A stretch of DNA of 64,000 bases from Rutpela maculata (GCA_936432065.2 OW386287.2:189099729-189163728); one strand, 5' to 3'. Numbered from the stretch's first letter, positions 1-12,180 are shown. Translations and numbers: made by a program. The notes: generated from the sequence alone by a model not told the origin.

Positions 1-255
1 CGCTCCTAGTTATTTGGTCTGGAACCAAAAAAAAAGAGAGAGAGAAGTTTTCTACCTCCCTCCCACAAGGCATCAATATTTGCCGAATGAGATAACAGGC
101 CCTGATTCCAACTTGTCAAATATTTTTTATTTTGACATTTCATTTATTTAGTAGAAATTAAATTATTTTATCTACTCTTATTAGGTTATATACTAATTAA
201 TGAACTGCTTTTGATCAATTAATAGTATCCATAAACAAACAGCGTGAGTTATAAT

Positions 256-278
256 GCGTGAGTTATTATAACTCATGC
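256..278. repeat. 23-bp imperfect palindrome
   Basis: The stretch gcgtgagttattataactca followed by tgc reads nearly the same on both strands, with one mismatched pair. The GTGAGTTATTA core also occurs in the hairpin at 1537-1616, so the two may belong to one repeat family. No gene is attached to it. Confidence 0.6.
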
Positions 279-299
279 TAGGTACAGAGCCAATCACCT

Positions 300-1530
300 T
301 TATCTTCATGCCTAGCCTGTCCAATGGACGTAATGCGCGACACACGAAGGTGGAGCCAGGGAGGTAGTGACAGATTATTCCTGTTAATATCTATAAAGAT
401 TTTCTGAAATGTCACAAAATGCTACTTTTGATTCGTTCGTGCCGAGCCGAAATTTCGAATTTCGCCGTGCAATTTACGATCAGGTTTATCTGGAAGACTT
501 TCTCTTTACGTCGCGACATCGTAGGATCGTTCCAATGGTGTTTTTCGAAAAATATGAACGTGTCAAGAATGCATGTTTTTTGCAATTTTTTCGGCTCCGA
601 AATGTAAGCTGTTTGTTGTTATTTTTCGCAGATATCTCCGAAACGGTGGGAGTTAACTCGAAATAAAAAAACAAGGTCAAACGAGAATTTTCCACTACGA
701 ATCTTTTGCTACCATCAGAAATTTGATTTTTTTTTTTTCGTTTCGTAGATAACTACTGAAATATTGGCCATGTATGGCAAAAAATTGCAAATTTTGAGCT
801 TCTATAGTTGGCAACTTTTTAATCTTGGCTCCTATGCCAAAAGACTACTCTAGTTAATTTAACTAGAGTTAAATTTGCTAAAACTCTTTTTTATTTTTTG
901 AATTCCGACAAAAATGAAGGAATTAGAGGGGGCGGGATTTGGATTTTTTCGGTAAAAATTCTCCATTTTGTCACCGTAATTAATCGCTAATTAACTAAAA
1001 TCGATCTCATATACGCTGTTCACTTAATATCATGAACTCCGTTAATCTTGGCCATTCGAAACAAAGTTTCTGAGAAAAATTATTTTTTTAAGATTTACGT
1101 ACACTCTGTAGGAAAACGTGTAATTTCCTACATTTCCTCAAATATCTCGATAATTATCGTTTTTTTCGAAAAATTTGTAGACAGCTTATGTAAAGAGAAT
1201 TGATTGAACTTTCAGACACTTTTTTATTTTTTCTCTAATATAAAAAACAAGACTTTTGACCGAATATGCGCTCCGGGCTATTGCAGTTCGCGAAGAAGTT
1301 TTGCATTTTTCGCCGCAGAATATTAATCTGCAAAGCTGATTTTTAATCTACAAGCAGAGTATGCACTATTTCGATTAAAAATCGCATTCTACCTCCGCTT
1401 AAAGGTGGCTAAATCTTTGAAGACAACAAATATAAAAGGATGTACAAAAATTAAATTTTACATTAAACAAACTAAGTAATTTAAACAAAATTTTCTCAAT
1501 TTAATATTTATTGTTATAATCGTAGATAAA
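300..1530. other. No gene seen; AT-rich spacer
   Basis: Short open frames at 409-695 overlap on both strands and have no recognisable motif, so I do not treat them as genes. The text has many 'cgaaaaattt'-type runs like those in the insect repeats further along. I see no TIRs or target duplications here. Confidence 0.5.
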
Positions 1531-1536
1531 GTATAG

Positions 1537-1616
1537 TATTCAACTTGCGGTATTGGTAATAACTCACTCAAACTTCATCTGTGTGAGTTATTACCTACAT
1601 TACCGCACGTTGAATA
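1537..1616. repeat. Hairpin, about 31-34-bp arms
   Basis: The left arm (1537-1567, tattcaacttgcggtattgg...) pairs with the right arm (1583-1616, ...cattaccgcacgttgaata) with a few mismatches, leaving a loop of about 15 bases. It lies just outside the foldback element at 1630-2326 and may be part of the same insertion. Confidence 0.65.
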
Positions 1617-1629
1617 ATATAATATTTTT

Positions 1630-2326
1630 CTGGCACTGTGAGCGACAGAAAAAGTAATATCCACAGCAACGCGTATTTTATTTAATATGCCGGCGATGCA
1701 TATTGACACAATGCGTTTTTGGTAGCGAAATTCGAGATTTTATATCTTCATTTTTTTTTATAGCTAATCGACGTTTGAAGGAAAAATTACATGTTTTACT
1801 ATTCGGAGTAAAAACCACTCGTTGTGACTCGTTTGTAATTGCCGGACTCTTCGCTCGTCCGGCAAGCCTAAAGAGTCGTCAAAAAGTATCACTTTTACTC
1901 CTAATAAAACAATATACTATATTATTTTTTAAATAAATAGAAATTTCCTTTTTTGTCTTTATTTTTGTGAAATAACATATATATTTTACTAATTTTACTT
2001 ACCGTTCACTTTTGGCGTCGGTAATCACTTACCTACGAATTTGGCCTACAATCAGTAAATATAATCTACTGTCTTGGAAACATATATTGTAAATAAAGAA
2101 AAAAGTTCAATCGTGAAAAATAGTATATTATAGGCAATTACAGACGAGTCACAATAAGTGGCTTGATATTTTTTCTTCAAGCGTCGATTGGCTATAAAAA
2201 AAAATAAAGTTAATAAATCTCGAATTTCACCACCAAAAACGCCTTGTGTTAATATCGCATGGCCGGCGTATTAAATAAAATACGCGTTGCTATGGATATT
2301 ACTTTTTCTGCCGCTCACAGCGTCAG
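1630..2326. mobile_element. Foldback (long inverted repeat) element
   Basis: The left arm, 1630-1843, beginning cactgtgagcgacag, is the diverged reverse complement of the right arm, 2133-2326, ending ctgccgctcacagcg. Landmarks shared in opposite orientation are 'aacgcgtattttattta', 'gccggc', 'aatcgacg' and 'ggcaattac'. The spacer of about 290 bp has no convincing ORF. I found no clear target duplication. The arrangement suggests a non-autonomous foldback or MITE-like DNA transposon. Confidence 0.65.
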
Positions 2327-2329
2327 AGA

Positions 2330-3630
2330 AAGTACTTTTACCTCCGTTGTAAATGTCAAACTTTAATGTCGTGAAATGAGTTAAGAAATGTCATGTTTTA
2401 CTGACGTTTGAAGAAAAGTTCTCGTTTTATAAGTTAGTAAAAAATGCTCCGTTGACACAATGTATTTATCGTCATTCGAAATTTTATAAAATAATATTTC
2501 AATCGATTATTAAAACTTTACTTTTTTTTTGTCGATTTCCAGTGAAACAAACTTGCAGATGTTTTGTGACTCAGGCATTATTCTAGTTGGTCTTTCATTG
2601 GTGTATGGTACGTTTGACACCATTTTGTCATCTGGTTTTCCCTAAACTTTCTACTAATTTATATTGTCATTCCTCGTTCTCTCCAGTAGACGTAAGGAAA
2701 AAGTAATAGGATTCGGAAAAGTCTGGAGAGTAATTCTGGAAGACGTATTTCTTGGAGAACTAATCTGTTGATGCGCTGGATAGTCCAAGGAATTTGTAAC
2801 AGACATCTGCAGAATCACATTTCAAAAGTATCAATACGCCATCTGTCCTTCCCTAAGGGTTAATTTCCTAGAGGCGTAGAAAGAATGAGAAAACTGGGGC
2901 GTTAGCAAACCTGCTCCTTGTGCCATTCGTGAAATTTCTGTCATGCCAAATTCTACTCAATTTACAAGTGCTTTTTTGCATCGTAAGGAAATGTTTAATA
3001 AAGTGTAGCTCTAAAAATAGAGGCTTTTTCAGTTTATACATAAATCATTCCATTGTGACAGATAAAACATCCAATTGTTTTTTACAATTTTGAAACCAAT
3101 GAAATTTTGCTAAATTGCAAAGGTTTCAGTGGACAATCTGTATACGATATTTGTTATCACAGTTCGATATTATGAATAAGGCAGTTATTCCAGATGGAGT
3201 ATGCAAGAATATTTCTAAAACCGCAACTTGATATCTCCTTCTGTTTTGGTAGGATCAAAATTTCCCTAAATTTACATTATTACATTTTAGTAGCCTGAAG
3301 TTCAGTTTGTTGTTATAATAATATTAATAATCAGCTTAAATGTTTGATATATATTGTTTCAAGAAAGAACTTAATGAATATGCATGAAACACGCCTAAAC
3401 TTGTAGGAATAATTAATAATGTTTATTTTTTATTTAATTTAATTTTATTGCTTTAGAATGGAAATGTTATAAGTTTTTGAGTATTTTTTCTTTTATGGTA
3501 ATCGATGTGCTATATCATAACTGTTATAAAGTTTTGCTTTTCTTTATATTGCCTGAGTTAAGTGATAGATTGTGAATGTGAATAGGTAATTTCAAAGATA
3601 ACACGTATTGTCTCTGATAATTTCCTGCTT
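2330..3630. other. No gene seen
   Basis: AT-rich sequence without an ORF of note, TIRs or tRNA-like boxes. Nothing here can be assigned. Confidence 0.5.
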
Positions 3631-3632
3631 TA

Positions 3633-4046
3633 CTAGAAAATCTCATGCAGGAGTAATTTCTATGTAAAAAGTTACGCGTGATAGAACTTGATAATTTCAA
3701 CCGTTTTCGAGAAAACAGCCGCATAGATCTCAAAAATTCTTTGAAAACAAACCCAATTTGAAAAGGAAAAATTGTATTTATTGAAAGTGTACTTTGGTGA
3801 CGTCTTAGTTCTGTCAAAATGTCAAATCAATGAAATTGTACGTAAATGACAGAACGAAGACGTCACCAAAGCACACTTTTCAATAAATACAATTTTTCCT
3901 TTTCAAATTGGATTCGTTTTCAAAGAATTTTTGAGATCTATGCGGCAGTGTTCTCGAAAACGGTTGGAATTATCAAGTTCTATCAAGTCTATCTTTTTTT
4001 TACGTAAAAATGACTTCTGCATGAGTTTTTCTAGTCAAAAATGCCT
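3633..4046. repeat. Inverted repeat, arms about 190 bp, 30-bp loop
   Basis: The left arm (3633-3816) and right arm (3847-4046) are near reverse complements. They share 'ctcatgcag', 'tagaacttgat', 'aaccgttttcgagaa' and 'ggtgacgtctt..ttctgtca', with unequal small gaps. The minus-strand open frame at 3524-3817 is a shadow of this arm. The right arm is also the start of repeat family B, which recurs at 30595-31112 without the left arm. Confidence 0.7.
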
Positions 4047-4400
4047 CTACGTTTCGTAAAAAAAGAGAAAAAGTGTTCATCATTAGGTATATCTCATGAG
4101 GCGCTCCACCGACTAGCGTGATGTAATACATAAATTATTGTTTTTTAGCTTAAAAAAATGTTTCCTTATCAAATTGGGAGAAGATCGGTCAAGAGATAGT
4201 TGAGATATTGCAAAAAAAAAAGAAACAGAAATTACAATTTCGACACCCTGTATCTTTTTCCACAGCAACAATTTACTAAAGCATGTTTGGTTACATCCTC
4301 ATATTTTGGTCCAAAGAATCTACCTTTGAACTATGGCCCATTATTAATGCTCCACCCTGTAGGGGATGATTCGCATAACTATAACATAAGAGTTAGAAAT
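3847..4400. repeat. Interspersed repeat B, copy 1
   Basis: Matches 30595-31112 along its length. Shared landmarks are 'gtcaccaaagcacactt', 'ctcgaaaacggttggaatt', 'tcatgaggcgc', 'tagcgtgatgt', 'agcatgtttggtta' and an end near 'cac(t/c)ctgta'. There is no coding potential. It is probably a non-autonomous DNA element, because copy 1 begins with an inverted arm. Confidence 0.7.
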
Positions 4401-4514
4401 CTTAATTGAAAGAAGTGTTTCCGTTAATTTTTTATTTTAATCATGCCAGATACTTTGCATGAGAATAATGATATTTTATGTATTAAGTAATACATTATAT
4501 TTATTATTTCTTCT

Positions 4515-5069
4515 TCTGCTTCTTTTACGGGGCGACGAAAGGTTGCCTCAATTAGGCCTTGTGGCCCAATGTGCTACCCCTACGAAATTAGTGAATTCCC
4601 CCATTCAGGCCGGAGTCTAGCCCAAAGGCCAAAATCCTTCCTACGGGAGCATTCCTTATTTCCTCCAGCACTGGAAAACCAGTGCCGAAGTATTTGTGCC
4701 TCAAGTTCATATGACTAGGGCAGGAAGTTAGGACGTGGATATAAGTTTCCTCCTCGTCCCCGCAGACGGTGTTGTCCACCACTCCTATAATGTGCAGGTG
4801 TTTTCTGAAAGAGCCGTGTCCAGTCAAAAGACCTGCCACAATTCTGACCTGTTTCCTGCTTAGTCGCAGGATTTGTTCTGCTCGCTTCGGCAAGGGCCTT
4901 GAGATAAGAACTTCGCTTGCCAGAGTCCTGGGTAGGAAGCCCAGAAGTCAACGAACTGGGAACGAGTCCCGTTTTCTATTGACTTCTTGGCATTTGATCT
5001 AGGGTAGCCGGCTCCGGACCCAGTAGGGGCCTCTGAGAGCCCCCTCTCGGACAGAAAAAAAGCATGCAC
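4515..5069 (-). pseudogene. R1/I-type LINE fragment: segment downstream of RNase H
   Basis: The minus-strand translation carries 'KKSIENGTRSQFVDFWAS' and then, after a frameshift near 4870, 'ILRLSRKQVRIVAGLLTGHG', 'HLHIIGVVDN' and 'EEETYIHVLTSCP'. This pattern (LTGH..., then a zinc-knuckle-like C/H segment) is typical of the region after RNase H in R1/I-type LINE ORF2 proteins. The same family recurs at 56577-57240, including the 3' text 'ggggcgacgaa..gt(t/c)gcc'. The fragment is 5'-truncated and frameshifted, so it is not functional. The clade call is by motif memory. Confidence 0.7.
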
Positions 5070-5699
5070 CGCTCTCCCCTCAACTCCTTAGCAGCAAAGC
5101 TTTAGGTTTTTTATTTGCACTGTACATATCCCTAATGACTCCCACCATTGTCCCCAGCTAGTCTTATTTTTTTTTCGTCGTCTATTAAGTTTACCTTTGA
5201 ATAAAGAGATATTTGTAAAAGAGAACGCATTAAAAGCAATGGATATCCTGTAGGTGTAGTTGACAGACTAATTAGAAACCATGGAATTTCTCGATCTTTC
5301 AAACCAAACTGAATTCAAATTCCTATCAATTCTATATGAACCCGCGTTTATCTGTGGTATAAGCAGGGTTTTTAAGAACCTACGGGATAAAATTTTATCG
5401 TCCAATTTTAACAAGATTTAAGGAATATTATGGCTCACCTCAAAAGTGGATAAATTAAAAATCTAGTGTTGCTCAACATGCCTTTAATAACAACAGATAT
5501 CAATAACTAGGAATAATGATATTTAACAAAAATATAATATAACAAATAACATACAGCTCAATGCTTTCGAAAGTTTAGAAATTGTAAAATGTAAAAATAG
5601 TATGAATAGTGACAAAAGGCTTATTCTAAGTAGTTCGCTTTATTGGTTCATGGCATCGAGGCAGAGTTTAAGTAGACAGGTGACAGAATTAGTTAAGTG

Positions 5700-5887
5700 C
5701 AGGCTTGTAGCTAGAAAATACTTTAAGGGTGGGCAAACAATTTTTCAGAGGAGGCCCGTGGGCCAAAAATTATTTTTTTCCATTTAAAAATAGCTACCTC
5801 ATTATTTTCTGCGCTCGCCGTAGGTCGGGCGAAAATTACTCCAGGACGGGCTACGCCCGTCTTGGCCCACCACTAGCTACAGGCCTG
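5700..5887. mobile_element. hAT-type MITE with 8-bp target duplication
   Basis: The ends CAGGCTTGTAGCTAG (5700) and CTAGCTACAGGCCTG (ending 5887) are inverted repeats differing at one base. They are flanked by the direct repeat GTTAAGTG at 5692-5699 and 5888-5895. CAGG-type termini with an 8-bp duplication are the hallmark of hAT elements. The interior is a GC-rich imperfect palindrome (ggcccgtgggcc..., gacgggctacgcccgtc) with no transposase. Confidence 0.85.
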
Positions 5888-5951
5888 GTTAAGTGGGTTC
5901 AATCATTACATTATTTTAGTAAAAATACAGAAACTTAATTATATGTTTATA

Positions 5952-6401
5952 CATGGTGTCCCACTTAAAACTACCGGTGCCATTTTCTCGATAACCAAAA
6001 GCGATATTTGAATTCTGTAAAAGGTATCTGCTAGAATATATAAATAACTTCAGGTTTGAGTAAAAATGGTTATTTTACACATGGCGTTGCGATGCAACGA
6101 AATTTTTCGATCCTAGGAACGATGAAATGAGTTACATGAGATGGAGAATTATATTCTGAGCAACTTTTATGATACGAATAATTTTCGAAAAATCACTGGT
6201 TCCCAAGATATTTGAACTTCGTTCTTAGGATCGAAAAATTTCTTTGCATCGTAACGCCATCTATACCTCAATGTGTAATATAACAATTTTTACTCAAAAC
6301 TGAAGTCATTTATATATTCTAGTAGATACCCTTTACAGAATTCAAATATCGCTTTTGGTTATCGAGAAAGTGGCGCCGAGAGTTTTAGGTGGGACACCTT
6401 G
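5952..6401. mobile_element. MITE with long TIRs and TA target duplication
   Basis: The left end CATGGTGTCCCACTTAAAAC and the right end GTTTTAGGTGGGACACCTTG are inverted repeats, and the arms continue for about 180 bp ('aaccaaaagcgatatttgaattctgtaaa', 'tgcatcg..acgccat'). TA flanks both sides (5950-5951, 6402-6403), as for Tc1/mariner-like elements. There is no transposase. It abuts the 3' end of the LINE coding remnant at 6402-6864. Confidence 0.8.
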
Positions 6402-6864
6402 TATACCGATCTCTACGGCTGTCGCCGCCTCGCGGCCTCTTCGTCCCCAGTTTCCATACTCTCCCATCCAAGCGTTCCTCCTCCGTTAAGTCCCTTGTTT
6501 CCATCGCCTCGTCTATTCCATCTCTCCAGCTTCTTCTGGGTCTTCCTCTCTTCCTCCTCTCTGGTGGTATCCACTCTAATACTTTTCTCGGCCACCTATT
6601 TTCACCCACTCTTTTCGTATTTCCAAACCAAATCAACTGTTTCTTCTCCACTTCCTCCGAGATGGTCTTTTTCATGTCCTTTAGTTTACTGACCATATAT
6701 CCTAAACACTCTTTATCTTCTGCAACTTCAACAAAGTACAGGGCTACTTTTAATCCGATTCGTTTACATTTTCGTGTCCACCCTGCAAGGGCTCTGTCCA
6801 AGTAGATTTTAAAAGGAGTAGGTCCGCCCTGTAGCACAAGTAGTTGTATTTTGGTCATCATCAT
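6402..6864 (-). pseudogene. LINE ORF2 C-terminal fragment (about 155 aa, open)
   Basis: An open minus-strand frame encodes 'QLIWFGNTKRVGENRWPRKV', 'EWIPPERRKRGRPRRSW' and 'DGIDEAMETRDLTEEE..DR..W'. The order 'WFGH.xRM..xRxPxKV..W.P..RRxRGRPxxxWxxGI' is the usual C-terminal tail of RTE/Jockey-like endonuclease-RT proteins, here without RT or endonuclease domains. The frame runs into the neighbouring MITE, whose first codons supply a spurious C-terminus. It is a recent-looking but truncated fragment, and the family assignment is approximate. Confidence 0.65.
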
Positions 6865-7424
6865 GTTACAGTAGCTAAAAATGATGGCTATTTGGTTATA
6901 GTGGTGATTATTAAAACTGAATTATTACGTTCTAAAGACGTACTAGTGGCGAAATTGGAGAATCATATCTTGGTTATCAAAACGCAACTGGAGCCAAATG
7001 GCCATAACCCATAACGCATGCGCAACTAATTTGGCTCTCTTTTTGATTTTTGTGGCTGCATTATTACCTACTAGTTATGAAATGGCTCTTATGGCGAAAG
7101 GGGATGTATATACTTCACCGTGACTAAATCATGACTTTTAGGCCTAAAATAAAACAAGAACACTATTATGGTCATCTTTTGGCTTTAAGCAGGTGTTGTT
7201 AGATAAAATGGACGTCCATCATACTTATAGTTTGTTCATCTTTAAAATTAAATGAACATCATAATTGCATATATGGTCAATCAAGAGGGTTAAATTTTAT
7301 CAACGCACGAAATTTTTTCTGTAAACTTATATAAAATACTCATAAAAACAAAGGGGCCTCCAGAAATCTCTAAATTTTAGGTTTAATTAAATTAATTTGC
7401 AATATATACATATAAACTATAAAT

Positions 7425-9456
7425 AAAATTAAGTTAGCAGATAACTATATTACAGAAAATAAACAAGAAATCGCAGACGCATTTAATCAACACTATAGCG
7501 ACTTAGGGGAAACATACGCAAATAAGATAATAAATCCACCGGATTTTACTGAAAATAATACCCATATTGAGAACACGATGTATTTACACTTGACTGATGA
7601 AATAGAAGTATTAAAAATCATAAATGAGTTAAAACCTAAGAAATCGCCTGGTATCGACAATATTAGGTCAGAAGTAATAAAGGAAGTAGCGAAAGAAATA
7701 TCTAAACCATTAACATTCTTAATAAATAAATGTTTTGAAAACGAATGTTTCCCAAAATCACTGAAAATTGGTATCATAAAACCTCTTTACAAAAGTGGTG
7801 AAAAATCGGGGATAATAAATTACAGGCCTATTTCCCTAATCTCAAGCATAGCTAAAATCATCAAATACTGAAGCAAAGAATTACAATATTTCTAGACAAA
7901 CATAAAATTATTTCAAATAATCAATATGGATTTAGAGAGGGAAGATCAACTGAAGATGCAATACTTAAATTGACATCTCACCTGTATAGAGCTTTAAACT
8001 CAAAAACACCTGCATTATGCATATTCGTTGATCTCTCCAAAGCATTCGACACAGTTTCTCACTTAAAACTATTAGAAAAAATAAAACATTATGGCCTCCG
8101 GGGAAAGGTGTACAATATCTTAAAAAGCTACCTATCCAATCGAGAACAGTACGTAGATATTGATGGTACCCTTAGTAATTCTAGAACAATTACCTATGGG
8201 GTTCCGCAAGGAACGGTACTGGGACCATTGCTATTCACTATATATATCAATAGTTTACTGGACATTGCAACGGCAGGCACAATCTTAAGTTTCGCAGATA
8301 ATACTGCTGTTTTATACACAGAGAAAACATGGGAAGATCTAAAAACAAAAGCAGAATCAGACTTTAAAAGAATACAACAATGGTTCCAATACAATAAACT
8401 CACACTGAACTGCGATAAAACTAAATACTTACCTTTCACCTCCTATGCTAATAACCTGCCAAATTTTGGCCCGTTAAATATTGACCAAAACCAACAAATT
8501 CCCGAGGCCGATTCTATAAAGTATCTAGGTATAACTATAGACCGGCATCTTAGATGGGATTTACAAATACTAAACTTAACTAAAAAGGTCAGAGGATTAC
8601 TAACAAGATTTAAGTACCTCAAAGAATACCTCCAGGAAAAACAGCTAAAAATTCTTTACTATTCACTAGTCCAGTCACAGATCTCCTATGATATTGCGGG
8701 ATGGGGAGGAGTAAATGACAATCATCTCGAAAAACTTAATACTGTGCAAAAATGGATTTTGAAAATAATTTATAATAAAAAGCGCACTTATCCAAGTGAC
8801 ACTTTATTTAAAGAAACCAACACTCTTGATATTAGACACCTATTCTGCTTAAATATGATACTAAACATAAAAAGAAATAAAATAAACATAGATCTAATTA
8901 ACCATCATTACCAAACGAGAAAAAGACAAAGCCAGTATAACAGGCCCCGAAGTGACAAGACTATAGGTCAACGCAACTGCAATTATCTGGCACCCCGCCT
9001 ATATGAAACCTTGCCAAGCTACATTAAAAATATGAAAAAATTCAAAATATTCAAAACCAAAGTGAAAAAATGGCTTCTAAATAATGAACGTATTCAATTT
9101 CATGATATAATCAACCAAAGAAATAAGTAAGTAAAATAAACATTTTCTCCTCAAAAATAAACTATATTATTGTTTTCTTCTTGTCGCCTAGCATAATCGA
9201 TATAACCTTATCTAGATATTGCTCTCAAATATGTATGTTATGTAATTCTATTCTATGCCTATATCCTACCTATCTTCCTTCAGTCACGCACAAACAGTAC
9301 ATTGCTACTGTTTCAGTGATTGTAACTGTTTATTTACGCATTGTATGTTATATACTGTAACACTGTACAAAATTCTAATGTTATATTATATTGTATTATG
9401 TACCGTATTGTAATAATTACTGTTGCTAAATAAACTATGTTATTATTATTATTATT
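7425..9456 (+). pseudogene. 5'-truncated LINE reverse transcriptase with (TTA)n tail
   Basis: A frame open from about 7425 carries the RT entry motifs 'PKKSPGIDNIRSEVIKE', 'FPKSLKIGIIKPLYKSGEK' and 'NYRPISLISSIAKIIKY'. After a frameshift near 7868 the rest lies in one 386-codon frame: 'NQYGFREGRST' (just upstream), 'FVDLSKAFDTVSH', 'GVPQGTVLGPLLF', 'ILSFADNTAVLY', then thumb and C-terminal segments ending 'FKTKVKKWLLNN' at 9130. The catalytic (Y/F)ADD box reads FADN (8291-8302), so the second aspartate is lost. A 3'UTR of about 310 bp ends in (TTA)n at 9440-9456. No endonuclease or RNase H is present. It looks CR1/Jockey-like. The frameshift, the FADN change and the truncation make it inactive. 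Confidence 0.85.
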
Positions 9457-11940
9457 AAACATTTTGTAATTTCATGAAGCACAATCGATGGTAAGGTTAT
9501 TAAAACTTATTAAAATATCGAGTTAGTAAATCAAAACGTTATTTTATAGATATAATTAATAAAGTATTGAAAATGAACGTAATGGCCGTCGTTCGGGTTC
9601 TTCTTGATTGATAGAAAACATGGCGGCAAGTTGTCGTCATTTGGCATATGCTTTCGCTAATGATGCTAGAAATAAGCCAGAATATGACTGTAAAAGATCT
9701 AATAAACTGTTTTCGTCAAATGGAAAATTTAATCGATCATATTGACCAAACTATTACCAGAAAATTGGTTGAAGTGGTTAGCGAGTTTTCGTATCAAAAT
9801 AAGGCTAAACTATGAAAGACATAGTCTCTCTTTTTTACGTTTCTTTTGACTGTCTTTGTGTGGAACGGGTTACTTTGTATTTTGACCTTTGTTTCTCCAA
9901 CGTTTCTACATTTTCTTTCTCCAACCAAATTAAAATGTGTTACTGAAGTTTCTGAAAATGTATTGCGTGGACGAAACAATCGAGGAGCAAATTTGCCTTA
10001 GTGCAGTTCTTTCAAGTTGGGTATGTAGTAAATAGCCAACTGTACTGGTCAAATACAAAAGCATACATACATTTTTGACTAATCCGCAATCAAAACCAGA
10101 CACAAAATATTTCCAGCAATCATGGACAATAAAAAGGAATAATAGTAAAATGTTAGTGATAGCTAGAGCCGTAGAAAATGGAATGTCAGTATTCTTGGAC
10201 ACTGATGCAGAAGATAGGTTGACACTTTCACTTTAATAAAATCTAAATATTTATACCTATTAATGCATAAGCTTTTGTAGACACAAACGTCAACGGAAAC
10301 ATCCCGTGAAAAGTGTTATGCCGCTATATAACTACCTACCCTTTGAACTTACTTTTAGGCGACATTCCTTTTCCAATATGTGGAGCTCTGCCTATATTTT
10401 CTTTTACAATTCATTATTATTTTTCTGTTAAAACTTATTTGCGTATGTATAAAGTTTTCAACATTATTAATACTTGTTTTAGGTTATATTTTTATGTTGC
10501 CGTTTGGCCTCAATTTAGATTTTAATGTGTACAAAATTATTTCTAAAATAGTCATTTATACGGATATTTTTTTCATTATTGTTTCAGTCATGATTCGATA
10601 ATAACAGCTAAGAAAACCGCCACAATAAAGCCTAACTAATATAGTCATGTTTAGGCTAGTTTATTGCTAGAATGGCAGTATTACTTAAATTGTTGCTATT
10701 TAATTATTTGCTCATATATGACCAGTATATAGCTCATTTCTAAATTTTACGCTAAATTACGACTAAAATAAGATGACCAAAATATAATTAAATAAAAGCC
10801 GTTGAAACGTTTTAGTGGCTGCATTTTCGTTATCTCAGCTGAATAGCATATTTGTGCTACTTGGGCGTTAAGCCTTTCCTAGCCTTTCTTAATTATACTT
10901 TACGTTTAATCACCTCCCCCAATGGTTAGCGAAACATACATCGAGTAATAGTATTCAAGAGTTTTGGTGTTTACGGAGACTACTGCAGGGGTATTAACTA
11001 TTAAATATTGGGTGTATAAAAGTTATCTGCCAAGTACTCAAAATAACTTTTTTCAGTAATGAATGATGACAGCAGAAATAAAATATATTATTCTTGGATT
11101 CTCTCATGATGTGTTGTATATTGCATGTAATATTTCTCTCAATGCATCAATAGAGACGTATTTATTTATTTATTCAAATATTTCTAGACCAAAATATCAA
11201 TACGCTTCAAGACACTTGGAACAAATTGAACGTTAACATTTAATTTTTATTTTTGCTAGTAAATGTATTTCCAATGTTACTTTGCCTTAATATTTTGTCG
11301 GTTTTATCTGAAATAAAGTTGAGTATCCGTAAAGGATTTTTAAACTTTTAGCTTTGTTCTATATTCCATTTTCGTATGTACCTAAAAATAACGATGCTGA
11401 TGTTTAAAATGTATAGTCAATCGAGTATTGGCACCCACACATTCAATACACTCAAATTGTTATTTAATTTATTCAATTCTCTCGACGCCCGGTCACAAGA
11501 GAGATTCCGAAATTTTATCTTATAACTGTATTGATCTAAAACCGGACCATCGAATGAAACAGATTAAATTTAAACTCTGGAGATTAGTGTACTACAATTG
11601 TCGGAATACTTCGAGAAGCATTATGTTTTGTAATGTTAAGGAGCAGAGCAGAGAGAACTAATAATTATTAAACTTTCCTAAACTAAATGGACGCTGTCAG
11701 TCAAGTCGACATCTTTAACATCATTTCGATCATTGGGCTACTTAAAGTATACTTCATTGAGAATTGTTCCATTTAGCATATGAAAGTCGCCATATATGGA
11801 GAAAGAGGAAAAACAAAATGAATTAGTTTCATTTTTGTAATAGGACAAAAGTTGAATAAATGTGAATTTTATTGCGAATGTTAGAAAATGTGGAGATATT
11901 TTGACAGTATATTTGAAATCCATAGCTGGAAAATGTTTAT
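9457..11940. other. No assignable gene; weak coding-like patches
   Basis: A 41-codon ORF starts at ATG 9620 (MAASCRHLAYAF...) and ends in a stop. The plus strand around 10025-10230 reads partly open in shifting frames ('QSWTIKRNNSKMLVIARAVE'). I recognise neither as a family. They could be decayed transposon or exon remnants. No TIRs or duplications are seen. The small ORFs at 10313-10601 are AT-rich and featureless. Confidence 0.4.
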
Positions 11941-11945
11941 TTTAT

Positions 11946-12180
11946 TAGATAGATAGCTAGATAGATAGACGTTTATTTGACTACTTTACATACACAAATT
12001 TGTAGCAAGTCATTACATTGTTATTATCTATAGATAATATACATATAATGTTAAAAATAAAGTGTAAAATATAACAAGTTTATAAAACAGCCATAAAATG
12101 TAAAAAACAAGGATAATACAATAAATAAAAAACTTCCTTAAAACATTCGACGTCAGTTACACAGTATATTACATAACAGA
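11946..12180 (-). mobile_element. 3'-end fragment of a LINE with CTAT-repeat tail
   Basis: On the minus strand the sequence ends '...caaataaacgtctatctatc', followed by more CTAT units. The LINE relic at 57247-58850 ends the same way ('caaataaaatatctatctat'). Upstream, 'tgacttgc' and A-rich 3'UTR-like text also correspond. It is best read as a severely 5'-truncated copy of that family. Confidence 0.5.

Noticed and set aside
409..695. Overlapping ORFs of 60-85 codons on both strands
   Set aside because: No motif, opposite-strand overlap and AT-rich text; most likely chance frames.
6389..6805. Plus-strand ORFs of 97-138 codons
   Set aside because: They are antisense to the clear minus-strand LINE C-terminus and rich in Ser/Pro/Leu, as expected of a shadow frame.
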